DNA from: CAVVEC01 sp963770485
Lineage (GTDB): Bacteria > Acidobacteriota > Terriglobia > Terriglobales > Acidobacteriaceae
NCBI GenBank assembly: GCA_963770485.1
Contig: CAVYPX010000016.1
Span: 434,001-498,000 of the forward strand
DNA length: 64,000 bases
Direction: 5' to 3'
A program made the position numbers and the translations under genes. Below the pieces are notes generated by a model. That model was given only the letters and a program-made list of their open reading frames with translations, ran no database searches and was not told where the DNA came from. This document shows positions 27,142-36,593 of the stretch, piece after piece. The first letter of the stretch is position 1; the number at the start of each line of letters is the position of its first letter.

Positions 27142-28206
27142 TCACCCCTTGCGCGGTGAATCAGCTACAGAAGTGAGCGGCGACAGGGCTTGCCGAAAAC
27201 GTTCCATAAAATGTTCTTGCAAGAAAACTGCTTGTACTCGTGCCCGCGCCGCCCGACCTAACTTCGCGGCGTACTGAGGATCTGCAAGGACCGGAATGGC
27301 GGCTTTGGCAATACTCTCAGGATCCATATCCTTTGCGAGCACCGCTCCGGTGCCATTGGGAAACAGCTCTTCAGTCACAGTACCGGCCAACCCCAGGAAA
27401 GGCACGCCAAAACTTGCAGCCTCCACTCCTGCGAGTCCGAATCCCTCACCTTTAGACGGGAAAAAAAGCAGCCTGCAGGAGCGATACATCTGATCGCGTT
27501 GTGCATCACTCAACCGGCCGCAGAACTCGATTCCCTCCAGACGCTCATCTTTTACTCTTTGCCGTAGGCGTTCCGCGTCATTTCCCTTGCCGACAATCTT
27601 GAGTTCGGCACCGGGGACGGCGGCGCGGATAATCGGCCAGGCGCTGATTACAGCATCGTGGCCTTTGTACCGTTCTATTTCTAATATACGTCCCACCATG
27701 AGTCCGACTGCAGGCGCCGCGCTCACATCCACTGGCTGGGCTTGATCGGGCACGCCGAGCCATGTCACCTCGACCCTAGGCAACCATGGGTTAAATCTGC
27801 GCGCTTCGCTTTCGGTGGTCGCTGAATTGGTGAGCAGAAGATTGGCTCTGACAAGCGCGTCGCGGCGCCGCCCCGATAGTTGTTCCCACACCTCCACGCC
27901 GTGCAAGAAGACAACACACGGGCTTGCTCGTAACGTAGGGATGAGCTTATGCAGAACGGCAAGATGCACGTGGTCATAGATCACCAAGTCAGGCCGCTTC
28001 AGCCCGCCCCATCCTGCCCGCCACGCGACCGTGGAGATACGCAACGAACGGGGCCAGAAGGCAGGATGTTCCCAAAGGAGGAGTTCATGATCCCTCTCCA
28101 GAGCGGAGACGATCATTTGATCAACAACACCGATGCCTCCGTATGCGGTCCCCAGCCCAGACGTGACTAGCGCAACTCTAGGGCCCAAACAATCACCGTT
28201 AACCAC
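27142..28206 (-). CDS. GT4 family glycosyltransferase
   Basis: A 354-residue GT-B enzyme. It has VALVTSGLGTAYGGIGVVDQMI at the start, VGLMVGRILEIERYKGHDAVISAW at the donor domain, LKIVGKGNDAERLRQRV, and LLFFPSKGEGFGLAGVEAASFGVPFL as the E-x7-E region. It is the first gene of the minus-strand group running down to 21048 and is divergent, by 82 bases, from another GT4 gene at 28289. A shared promoter region between them is likely. Confidence 0.86.
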   Translation of the reverse strand: MVNGDCLGPRVALVTSGLGTAYGGIGVVDQMIVSALERDHELLLWEHPAFWPRSLRISTVAWRAGWGGLKRPDLVIYDHVHLAVLHKLIPTLRASPCVVFLHGVEVWEQLSGRRRDALVRANLLLTNSATTESEARRFNPWLPRVEVTWLGVPDQAQPVDVSAAPAVGLMVGRILEIERYKGHDAVISAWPIIRAAVPGAELKIVGKGNDAERLRQRVKDERLEGIEFCGRLSDAQRDQMYRSCRLLFFPSKGEGFGLAGVEAASFGVPFLGLAGTVTEELFPNGTGAVLAKDMDPESIAKAAIPVLADPQYAAKLGRAARARVQAVFLQEHFMERFRQALSPLTSVADSPRKG

Positions 28207-28288
28207 TGAATACTAATATCACCTCGCTCCCGACAAACGGAAAGATTTTGTAAGATAGCGGGGGCCTTGATCGTAACACTCCCTGATC

Positions 28289-29434
28289 ATGAAAGTTTTG
28301 CATGTAGTTCCGTCGTTCCACCCCGCTTACGTGTATGGCGGGCCGATTGGCTCCACATACGAGCTGTGTCGAAACCTGGCGACGCTCGGCTGTGAAGTTC
28401 GAGTGCTGACCACCGATGCGAATGGTTTGGGCCAGATTCTGGAAGTGGAGAAGGACAGGGATGTGCTATTTGACGAAGGATTCAGCGTCCGCTATTGCCG
28501 GCGTCGTTTACGGCACTCTGTTTCCCCGACGCTCCTGCGCTTGCTCCGACCGTACGTGTCTTGGGCCGACGTCGTACACCTCTTCTACGTTTACAGTTTC
28601 CCAACGTTTCCAACTCTCCTGCATTGCCATTGGTTGAATAAGCCGCTGGTCTGGTCACCACTTGGTGCGCTGCAGCGATGGGGAGGCTCTTCGCGGCGGG
28701 GATCGAAGGCGGTGTGGGATTTCTTGTGGTACCAAGGGCTGGACTTGTCTCGCCTGGCGGTACAGGTCACGTCCGAACGCGAGCAGGGTGAGACGTTGGC
28801 CAGATTTCCCAAGTTACGGACGCGCGTAATTCCCAATGGAGTCGACACTCCGGAACATCTCGATCGGACCGACCAAAATAAAGACCTGCGTCTGCTCTTC
28901 ATTGGGCGCCTCGACCCTATAAAAGGAATTGAGGCTCTATTGCAAGCTTGCAGCCTGCTTTCGGCCGATCCCGCGTTTGCCTGGGATCTCATCATCGCAG
29001 GGTGGGGAGCGCCGGCGTACGTTGCTCAAGTTAAAAAACTGATCACCGTTCTCGGTTTGGATCAGCGAGTGCACCTGATCGGAGGAGTCCTGCGCGAAGC
29101 CAAAAAGAAGCTGTTTGAAGATTCAGATTTAGCTCTTGTTCCCTCGCACGTTGAAAGTTTCGGCATTGTTGTCGCTGAAGCTCTCGCCCACGGAGTCCCA
29201 GTGATCGCTAGCAAAGGCACCCCGTGGAGCGGTCTCGAGCAGCAGCAGTGCGGCCTGTGGGTGAACAACGATCCGGAGACGCTGGCCAATGCAATTCGCA
29301 CGATTAGCGGCATGCCGTTGCGGGAGATGGGACTGCGCGGACGAGAATGGATGCAGCGCGAGTTTTCTTGGCGATCCGTTGCCGGCCAGATGCTGGATCT
29401 GTACCGTGAATCCGTGCGCACGACCGCGGGCTGA
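28289..29434 (+). CDS. GT4 family glycosyltransferase
   Basis: A 381-residue GT-B enzyme. MKVLHVVPSFHPAYVYGGPIGSTYELC is the N-terminal acceptor domain start. RLLFIGRLDPIKGIEALLQAC opens the donor domain and LALVPSHVESFGIVVAEALAHGVPVI carries the E-x7-E motif. It stands alone on the plus strand, divergent from the 27142 gene and convergent with the TonB receptor. It is probably part of the glycan system. Confidence 0.87.
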   Translation: MKVLHVVPSFHPAYVYGGPIGSTYELCRNLATLGCEVRVLTTDANGLGQILEVEKDRDVLFDEGFSVRYCRRRLRHSVSPTLLRLLRPYVSWADVVHLFYVYSFPTFPTLLHCHWLNKPLVWSPLGALQRWGGSSRRGSKAVWDFLWYQGLDLSRLAVQVTSEREQGETLARFPKLRTRVIPNGVDTPEHLDRTDQNKDLRLLFIGRLDPIKGIEALLQACSLLSADPAFAWDLIIAGWGAPAYVAQVKKLITVLGLDQRVHLIGGVLREAKKKLFEDSDLALVPSHVESFGIVVAEALAHGVPVIASKGTPWSGLEQQQCGLWVNNDPETLANAIRTISGMPLREMGLRGREWMQREFSWRSVAGQMLDLYRESVRTTAG

Positions 29435-29562
29435 TGAGGGTACGAAGTCAAAATCGGCTTTTTGATGCTCCGCCCGAATTTGCCATTCCTATCGTGTGAT
29501 GATTTAAGCCCAGCTTGTCCTGTGGTAGGCGACTTTCCGAGAGACGCCGTTTCGATCCCGCT

Positions 29563-32500
29563 TCAAAAGTAGAATTTCAGCGCGAATTGCACGAAGCGAG
29601 GATCACGCGCCCCTTGCGCGAAGCCAAATTGTGGAGTTCCGAATTCAACCGGCTGCGGTTCTTCTGAGACCAGGCCTACCGGTTCGAATACTGGATTCAC
29701 ATGGTTCCAAATATTGAAGAATTCCACACGAAACTCAAAGCGCATCTGCTCACGAACCGGGAACATCTTGAAAATCGACAAATCCCAATTTTGCAGTCCC
29801 GGACCCTTAACGGTGTTTCGTCCTGCGTCTCCGAAGGTGAACGGGACGGTGTTGTCAACGAAAGCGCACGTGTTAAACAGCGTCCCAGGAACACACGGCT
29901 TTCCATTCGGATTCCCAACCACATTGGGACGTACTTGATAAACTCCCACGCCCCCTCCGCCGTCGCTGGTGGAGACATTGGTGAGGGTATCGGTAATGGT
30001 GAACCAGTTTCCGGTCTGGGCGGTGACAATGCCAGCCACTTGCCAGTTTGCGATGATCTGGTTGAGCCAGCCAGTCGCACCTCCGCCGAAGGTTTTGCCG
30101 TTGCCAAAGGGAAGCTGGTAAATGTAGCTGAGCACGAAGCGATGCCGTACATCGAAATCGGAATTGCCATATTCGAGGTAAGGATATCTCTGGTCGCGGA
30201 AGTCGCCATTATTGAGCGATCCGACATTCGCGCTCGAAGCGTCATCCAGAGCGTGCGCGTACGTGTAGGAGGCTTGAAACTGCAGGCCGTGGGAAAAGGT
30301 CTTTTCCCAACGCACTTGTAACGAAGTGTAGTTCGAGTAGCCGTCGGAGCGTAGCTGGTTGATGACGGTGTCGAACACTGGGTTGCAGTTCGGCGGAAAC
30401 ACGGAGTTATCGCAGACCTTGGCCGGCCGGCGTGGAGCGGTCGGACAATTGCCCGGAGTGTTTGGGGGAGTGGTGCAAAACACAGGATCCGGCACCGCTT
30501 GGTTGCCGTTGTAGTAGTTGTAGAGGTCCGCGCCATGCGACCCGGCATAGGAGGCTTCCAGCACACTCTGCGCCGGCAATTGATACTGAAACCCGAAATG
30601 CCATTGCTGTGTGTATGGCGTCCGCAGGTCCGGACGAACGGCGAAAAGCAGCGGCGTGTTGGGATCGCTCAGGGCACTCGCCGGGAAGCCTTGGGACAGC
30701 ACGCTTAGTCCGGAGATGGCACAATCGTTTGGGCCCAGAGCCGGATTCGCCGACGACAAAAAACAAGGAACCGCGTACGACTGAGTTACAAAGAACGGTG
30801 GATTGAATCCAGGGCTGGGATTCGAATAGGGCCCATTTTCATCTCCGCCATAGAAAATCCCATATCCCGCCCGCATCACCAGTTTATGAGTGAATTGGTA
30901 AGCCATGCCGAGGCGGGGAGCGAAATTGGTCAAGTCCGGGGCAATCAATCCGCTTGACCCATTTCTTTGAATCGGAATATTGGCTGCTAAGAGCGGCGTG
31001 AGCTGCGCAGTTTGGCCGGCGGGAACAATAAGGGAAGGAGTGGCAAAGTCAAAGTTCGCCTGTTCCCCGTTCCTGGCCTTCACCGTGGTGAATAAGTCGT
31101 AGCGCAGTCCCAGATTCAGCGTTAGTCGTGGCGTTGCCCGGATGTCGTCCTGCGCGTAGAAGCCGTAGACCGGACGGTGATAATCAACCGTGTGCACGCT
31201 AGTGATCTCGCCAGAATCAGGAACACCCAACAGAAAAGTGGCGTAAGCCTCGCCACCCGTGGTGGGCGAAGCGGGATTGTCGGTAAAATCGCTCCCGAAG
31301 CTCAACGTCCCGCGTGGCGCCGCTGGCTCCAGCAGTGTGAACTCTTCGCGGCGGATTTCCCAACCGAACTTCACGGAATGGCGTCCATGGACCCACGTCA
31401 GGTTGTCGGTGAGAATGTAGCTGTTCTGCTTTTCAACCGCGGGAAGGTAGCTCGCGCTGCCCAGGGTTGCTGTGCCGTCATTGATGCTGATCTGCGGCAA
31501 GCCGCCCAGATCTGCCGAAAACGGCACCCCGGGAAATCCGAGTTGTGCCGAGACGTTGGTATCGTAATTCAACTGAAAGCGGTGGGTGTTGATGCGGTTG
31601 TAGCCCAAGCGGAATTCGTTGATGAGCCTTGGCGAAAAGATATGGGTTTCGCTCAAGGCCACGCTGCGAAACGAGTCGTCCTCATATCCGTCCGAAAAGG
31701 CGCCGCCATCAAGCGCGTTCTGGAAGGGTGACGGTGTAAAACTCGGCTGATCTTCGTAGCTGAACGTGCCGAAGACGCTGTCTTTGTCGGAAATCTTATG
31801 ATCGACGCGAATGTCGACGTTATTCCGGTTGTATGTCTTCTTCGGCTCGGAGAGAAAGTTGGACCCGTTGATATTCACATTTGGCGCAGGGAAGAGCGCA
31901 GAGATGCGGGCGGCCAACGAGTCGATCAGGCCGGTCGAGAAGATGTTGGTCGGATTTCCCGACGCGTCCACTCCAATTGGCATTCCGCAGTACCCGCTCG
32001 GGTTCAAATTGGACGCTTGAGCGAGACGCGAATTGAAAATCTCTCCGTAATAGGTTGGGTGGTGGTTACAATCCAACGCCGTCGTGCCCGAGAGGACTTT
32101 TCCATTGATATCCACCTGCGGTGCCACAGTGGTGGTGAGAAAAGAAGAGAGATCCCCGCCGATCTCAGCCGGCGTCGGGATGGAGGACAGTTGTGGCAGT
32201 GATTGAGCTACGCGAAAGCCCTCGTAGTCCACGAAGAAAAAGGTGCGATCTCTAATAATGGGACCGCCGAGTGTAGCGCCAAACTGATTCTGATGATAGG
32301 GTTGCCGGCCGAAGGTATCGAATGCGTTCCTCGCATCCAGAACATCGTTGCGGAAGAATTCGTATAAATCGCCGTGGAAGCGGTTTGTTCCCGATTTAAT
32401 GACCGCGTTCAGGATGGCGCCGTTGCCGCGGCCAAATTCGGCGCTGTATGCGTTGGTCTGGACTTTGAATTCTTCGATGGCGTCTACCGAAGGCTGAATG

Positions 32501-33141
32501 ACGTAGGCTTGGCCGGTGAGAACATCGCCCAGATTGGAATTGTTGTCAACCCCATCGAGCAGGAAATTGTTTTGCAGTGAGCGAGCGCCGTTTGAGCTGA
32601 AGCCGTAACTGGTCTCGACGCGTGACCCGGGTTCGCTGGGTGCGATGCCCGCGCCGAGTAGCGCAAGCTGCGCGTAGTTCCGGCCGTTCAGCGGAAGCGT
32701 CTCGGCCTGGCGGCTGTCCACCAGTTGGCCGAGGTCGGAGGTCTCGGTCTCAAGCAGCGGAGCCTGGGTGGCGACAGTCACGGTCTCATGGATGCTGCCT
32801 ACTGCGAGCATCATATCCACGGCCGGTTTTTCATCCACGTTCACGACAATGGGGCCAGCCACGGCCTTCTTGAACCCCGCTTTTTCTGCGCTCACCTGGT
32901 ATCGGCCGATCTTGAGAGGACTGGCGACGTATTCGCCGAGCTGATTTGACTTAGTCGTGAAGGTATTGCCACGGTCAAGGTCGGTGACGGTGACTTGTGC
33001 ACCTACGACCACTGCGCCGGAGGCGTCCCGCACTGTACCGGCAATGCCGCCGGTGTCCTTCTGCGCCTGCAGCGGGATTACCAATGAAAGCAATGCTACA
33101 AACATCAGGGCGGCATGCAAGAGACGCCAACGACGACCCAT
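29563..33141 (-). CDS. TonB-dependent receptor, Oar-like with carboxypeptidase-regulatory-like domain
   Basis: 1192 residues from ATG 33141, with AGAAGGAG seven bases upstream on the coding strand. The signal peptide ends near PLQAQ (about residue 27). Residues about 30-110 form an Ig-like carboxypeptidase-regulatory domain (GTVRDASGAVVVGAQVTVTD). A plug follows (LPLNGRNYAQLALLGAG, then LLDGVDNNSN), then a 22-strand-type barrel ending ARDPRFVQFALKFYF with a terminal aromatic. Oar-type receptors are greatly expanded in acidobacteria and are presumed to import oligosaccharides or peptides across the outer membrane. It diverges by 221 bases from the GH36-like gene, suggesting a shared substrate. 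Confidence 0.9.
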   Translation of the reverse strand: MGRRWRLLHAALMFVALLSLVIPLQAQKDTGGIAGTVRDASGAVVVGAQVTVTDLDRGNTFTTKSNQLGEYVASPLKIGRYQVSAEKAGFKKAVAGPIVVNVDEKPAVDMMLAVGSIHETVTVATQAPLLETETSDLGQLVDSRQAETLPLNGRNYAQLALLGAGIAPSEPGSRVETSYGFSSNGARSLQNNFLLDGVDNNSNLGDVLTGQAYVIQPSVDAIEEFKVQTNAYSAEFGRGNGAILNAVIKSGTNRFHGDLYEFFRNDVLDARNAFDTFGRQPYHQNQFGATLGGPIIRDRTFFFVDYEGFRVAQSLPQLSSIPTPAEIGGDLSSFLTTTVAPQVDINGKVLSGTTALDCNHHPTYYGEIFNSRLAQASNLNPSGYCGMPIGVDASGNPTNIFSTGLIDSLAARISALFPAPNVNINGSNFLSEPKKTYNRNNVDIRVDHKISDKDSVFGTFSYEDQPSFTPSPFQNALDGGAFSDGYEDDSFRSVALSETHIFSPRLINEFRLGYNRINTHRFQLNYDTNVSAQLGFPGVPFSADLGGLPQISINDGTATLGSASYLPAVEKQNSYILTDNLTWVHGRHSVKFGWEIRREEFTLLEPAAPRGTLSFGSDFTDNPASPTTGGEAYATFLLGVPDSGEITSVHTVDYHRPVYGFYAQDDIRATPRLTLNLGLRYDLFTTVKARNGEQANFDFATPSLIVPAGQTAQLTPLLAANIPIQRNGSSGLIAPDLTNFAPRLGMAYQFTHKLVMRAGYGIFYGGDENGPYSNPSPGFNPPFFVTQSYAVPCFLSSANPALGPNDCAISGLSVLSQGFPASALSDPNTPLLFAVRPDLRTPYTQQWHFGFQYQLPAQSVLEASYAGSHGADLYNYYNGNQAVPDPVFCTTPPNTPGNCPTAPRRPAKVCDNSVFPPNCNPVFDTVINQLRSDGYSNYTSLQVRWEKTFSHGLQFQASYTYAHALDDASSANVGSLNNGDFRDQRYPYLEYGNSDFDVRHRFVLSYIYQLPFGNGKTFGGGATGWLNQIIANWQVAGIVTAQTGNWFTITDTLTNVSTSDGGGGVGVYQVRPNVVGNPNGKPCVPGTLFNTCAFVDNTVPFTFGDAGRNTVKGPGLQNWDLSIFKMFPVREQMRFEFRVEFFNIWNHVNPVFEPVGLVSEEPQPVEFGTPQFGFAQGARDPRFVQFALKFYF

Positions 33142-33220
33142 CGAAACGCTCCTTCTGGATCTCCCGAGTCCCACGCAAGTTGTCCGGACCCAGAGCCGGC
33201 CGCGCGAAAAAATCCTGTTA

Positions 33221-33256
33221 CCTTCGATTTGCTACTTTTACTTTCGATTTCTTTTG
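33221..33256. promoter_or_regulatory. Putative DeoR-type operator repeats between TonB receptor and GH36 gene
   Basis: CCTTCGATTT at 33221-33230 and CTTTCGATTT at 33241-33250 lie exactly 20 bases apart, two helical turns. T-runs (CTACTTTTA, then CTTTTGC) sit between and after them. The core TTTCGATTT also occurs at 38484-38492 beside the DeoR repressor gene. T-phased TTTC repeats resemble the published E. coli AgaR operator pattern. Binding is inferred, not shown. Confidence 0.45.
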
Positions 33257-33362
33257 CTGTCAAGGAAAAAACCTGCGACACTGGGGCGGAAAGGAGGCCT
33301 TGATTCCTGTGCGAGCCGCCAGGTCTACTTTGTTCGACAACAACAACAGGTGCGGCAGAACC

Positions 33363-35627
33363 ATGAGCCATCCGTGGACTGAATCAAGGGAATCACTCAA
33401 AGCCCGCCGCGTCCGGCCATGCCTTTGGTTGCTTCTGCTTGCGTGTTTCTCCTGCGACGCGAGAAAAAACACGACCCAACTCACTCAGGTATCACCGCGA
33501 GCTACCCAGACCCGCGTTACTGCTGGCGCAGATCAGATTCTTCTAGATACTCGGTCCGCCGAATTCGCTGTCAATCCACAAGGCTACGTCGCCGCCAGTC
33601 TGTTTTCGGGTACCCCAAAGCCATTTCTGGACGATGCGGGCGGAGAAAATGGGATTGATCTCGTCGCCTCTGGCCAACATGTAGGAGACATCGTGTTCGA
33701 TCTCGCGCAGGCGCGGATTTCAGACGCCGAGGGAAAGCTCGGAGCGCGCGGGCAAAGAGTCGAGATCGAGGGCAAAAGTGAAAGCACAGGACTGGAAGTC
33801 TCTCTCGCAGTTGAGGTCTATGACGACTTCCCGGAACTGGCACTGGTTTCTTCCCGGGTTCGCAATACCAGCAGTCGTGACATCCCGCTTGATGTGCTCG
33901 ACATCAACCGGCACCGGTTGAATGCTTCACTCGTCGATGGGGACGCTAAGCCTTATCAGATGTGGTCGTTCAGCGGAGCAAGCATTCAATGGGGTAGAGA
34001 CGACATTTTCGAGATTCCAAGGAAATTCTCGCAACAGAATCAGATGGGTTCGCTGGTCGAGGTCAAAGGCGATCTTGGCCGGGTAGGCGGCGGCATTCCC
34101 GTCGTCGCATTCTGGACACGGACCGTGGGTGAAGCGATTGGCCATATGGAAACGCTTCCACTCGTGCTTTCAATTCCCGTCGAAACGCAGCCCGACGGGC
34201 ATATCCAGGCGTCCATTCATCTGACTCCGAACACACTGCTAAAACCAGGCGAGGTTTACTCAACGCCGCGCACATTCATCGCAATCTATTCGGGCGATTT
34301 TTACGAGCCGCTGAGAATATACTCGGACGCGATCGATCGCGAGGGCCTGGGCAAGCCCGCCAACAATGACGAAGATTATGCTGTGATTTGGTGCGGTTGG
34401 GGCTACCTGGCCGACGTCACCCCGGCACAGATGCTGGGCACGATTCCGAAGCTCAAGGAACTTGGGATTCACTGGGCCACGCTGGATAATCGCTGGTTCA
34501 ATAATTACGGGGACTGGCAACCACGAAGCGACACCTTTCCTGGCGATTCCATGCGCGATATGGTTCAGCAGTTTCATTCGCAAGGCATCAAAGTTCAATT
34601 GTGGTGGCTGCCCCTCGCTGTAGAAGATGGCGGCGGACGCTATGAATCGCACAGCTATGGCATTTCCGAGATCGTCAAGCAGCATCCGGACTGGCTCGTG
34701 CTCGACAAGAATGGCAAGCCGGCACGAATGGTCAGGAACCTGGCTACGCTCTGCCCCGCTGTGCCCGAAGTGCGGGCTTACTATAAACAGCTAACCGAGC
34801 GATTCATTCACGACTGGGATTTCGACGGGCACAAACTCGACAACAGCTACAGCGTGCCTGCTTGCTACAACCCCAAGCATCACCACCAATCACCGTTGGA
34901 TTCTGTTTATGCCGTGGGTGAGATTTACAAAACCATCTTCGAGACTACGCGTGCGCTGAAGCCGGAGAGCGTTACCCAAAGCTGTCCGTGCGGAACGCCT
35001 CCGAGCCTGGCTTGGCTCCGCTATATCGACCAGGCTGTTACTGCCGATCCCGTGGGCGCGGTGCAGGTCCGCCGGCGCATCAAAATGTACAAGGCGCTGC
35101 TTGGGCCGCATGCGGCCGTCTATGGCGACCACGTCGAACTCACCCGCATCGTGAATCCTGACAAAAACGAACGCGATCTCGGCGATGATTTCGCGTCCAC
35201 GCTAGGAACAGGCGGAGTTCTGGGAACCAAGTTTGCCTGGCCAGACTACGGCCCCAAGCTCCAGGATGTTTACCTTACTCCGCAAAAAGGAGCCCACTGG
35301 AAGAAGTGGATTTCGCTTTACAACGACAAAATGCTCTCTCGCGGGAAATTCGAGAACCTCTATGTGTATGGATACGACGTGCCCGAAGGCTATGCCATTG
35401 AAAAAGACAGCGTCATGTATTACGCGTTCTTTGCACCCGAATCCCATGCACACTCGCATCCGCTGGCGTGGTCAGGCGACATTGAACTGCGCGGACTTGC
35501 GCCGGGGAACTACCGTGTAGTGGATTATGTGAACAACAAGGATCTCGGAACAGTGAGTGCGCCCGCCGCCAAGATTAAGGCAAGTTTTACGGAGCACCTA
35601 CTGCTGGAAGTGACCAGAGAACGGTAG
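33363..35627 (+). CDS. GH36-like alpha-galactosidase, predicted lipoprotein
   Basis: 754 residues from ATG 33363. The N-terminus RVRPCLWLLLLAC forms a lipoprotein-type signal with Cys28 as likely acylation site. Residues about 55-310 are a beta-sandwich as in GH36. The TIM barrel follows: YAVIWCGWGYLADVTP, HWATLDNRWFNNYGDW, VQLWWLPLAVEDGG, then DWDFDGHKLDNSYS, where Asp493 of KLDN is the expected nucleophile. CPCGTPPSLAWLRYIDQAVTADPVG follows, and Asp562 is a candidate acid/base. GH36 members cleave alpha-galactosides or alpha-GalNAc. Divergence from a TonB receptor and the kinases downstream support a sugar-scavenging role. The substrate is inferred only. Confidence 0.78.
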   Translation: MSHPWTESRESLKARRVRPCLWLLLLACFSCDARKNTTQLTQVSPRATQTRVTAGADQILLDTRSAEFAVNPQGYVAASLFSGTPKPFLDDAGGENGIDLVASGQHVGDIVFDLAQARISDAEGKLGARGQRVEIEGKSESTGLEVSLAVEVYDDFPELALVSSRVRNTSSRDIPLDVLDINRHRLNASLVDGDAKPYQMWSFSGASIQWGRDDIFEIPRKFSQQNQMGSLVEVKGDLGRVGGGIPVVAFWTRTVGEAIGHMETLPLVLSIPVETQPDGHIQASIHLTPNTLLKPGEVYSTPRTFIAIYSGDFYEPLRIYSDAIDREGLGKPANNDEDYAVIWCGWGYLADVTPAQMLGTIPKLKELGIHWATLDNRWFNNYGDWQPRSDTFPGDSMRDMVQQFHSQGIKVQLWWLPLAVEDGGGRYESHSYGISEIVKQHPDWLVLDKNGKPARMVRNLATLCPAVPEVRAYYKQLTERFIHDWDFDGHKLDNSYSVPACYNPKHHHQSPLDSVYAVGEIYKTIFETTRALKPESVTQSCPCGTPPSLAWLRYIDQAVTADPVGAVQVRRRIKMYKALLGPHAAVYGDHVELTRIVNPDKNERDLGDDFASTLGTGGVLGTKFAWPDYGPKLQDVYLTPQKGAHWKKWISLYNDKMLSRGKFENLYVYGYDVPEGYAIEKDSVMYYAFFAPESHAHSHPLAWSGDIELRGLAPGNYRVVDYVNNKDLGTVSAPAAKIKASFTEHLLLEVTRER

Positions 35628-35633
35628 TTCACT

Positions 35634-36593
35634 CTAATCCCCTGGACTTTCTCCGCGCCGCTCGCGGAAAAACTGAGCCACACTCGCGGGATCCCGGAAA
35701 GCCTCCGTCCCACCTTCCTTCGTAGTCGAAAAAGCCCCGACCGCATTCGCATACCTAAGGCATGCTTCCTGACCTGCACCTTGAAGAAAACGATGAATGT
35801 ACCCAGCATCAAAACTGTCCCCTGCTCCGACAGTATCAATCACGTCCACCGCAAGACCAGGGCAGCGCCATTCAGTCGACTCCTCCCGCGCGATGACGCC
35901 GCGCGCACCGAGCTTGACAACCACCATGCGAGCAATCTGAGAGAGCTTGGCAAGGGCAGAGTTCAGATCGTCGGTCCGGGCGATTTGTTTCGCCTCCCGT
36001 TCGTTGACGAAGAGGATGTCGATAAATCGCACCACGTCGGCCAAATCGTCGTCCCACTTATCTTGCGGATCGTCATTGGTATCCAACGAAGTGGTGAGGT
36101 TCTTCGATTTCGCCGCACGAAACACCTCCGCAATCTGTGGACGCAGCCTACGATGCAAGAAGAAAGATGAGAGGTGGACGTGCCGTGCCGAAAAGATGTA
36201 GTCGAAATCAAGGTCTTCGTAACTCAATTCAAACATTGTGCCCGGATACGTGAGAATGAATCGGGAGGCTGGTTGAGCCAGAATGACTGTCACTCCCGTG
36301 GGAGTATCGGAGCTCGTCTTCACGCGAGATACGTCAACGCCGCCCTCGATGAGCCGGTCAAGGCAGAATTTGCCTAAAGGATCAGTGCCGACCTTTGAAA
36401 TCATTCCGACCTTGGTACTTAGCGCTGACAGATTGTGAGCGAAGATTGCGGACGAACTCCCCAAAGTCAGACGAAATCCGTCTGCCAGGATTTCCCTCTC
36501 CGGTTCCACTGGCTGTGGCAGACCGTAAAGAATGAGATCGGGGTTGATCTCGCCGATCACGCACACATCAGGGCTCACGATTCGGGCCTCCAT
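35634..36593 (-). CDS. PfkB family carbohydrate kinase
   Basis: A 319-residue ribokinase-fold enzyme. It has VCVIGEINPDLILYG near the start, a glycine-serine stretch LTLGSSSAIFAHNLSAL for substrate binding, VNEREAKQIA, and the catalytic signature DTVGAGDSFDAGYIHRFL near residue 255, with Asp as base. It phosphorylates a sugar or sugar phosphate with ATP in the cytoplasm. Its start overlaps the SIS gene by 26 bases, so it is the last gene of a DeoR-SIS-kinase operon. The exact sugar cannot be told. Confidence 0.85.
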   Translation of the reverse strand: MEARIVSPDVCVIGEINPDLILYGLPQPVEPEREILADGFRLTLGSSSAIFAHNLSALSTKVGMISKVGTDPLGKFCLDRLIEGGVDVSRVKTSSDTPTGVTVILAQPASRFILTYPGTMFELSYEDLDFDYIFSARHVHLSSFFLHRRLRPQIAEVFRAAKSKNLTTSLDTNDDPQDKWDDDLADVVRFIDILFVNEREAKQIARTDDLNSALAKLSQIARMVVVKLGARGVIAREESTEWRCPGLAVDVIDTVGAGDSFDAGYIHRFLQGAGQEACLRYANAVGAFSTTKEGGTEAFRDPASVAQFFRERRGESPGD

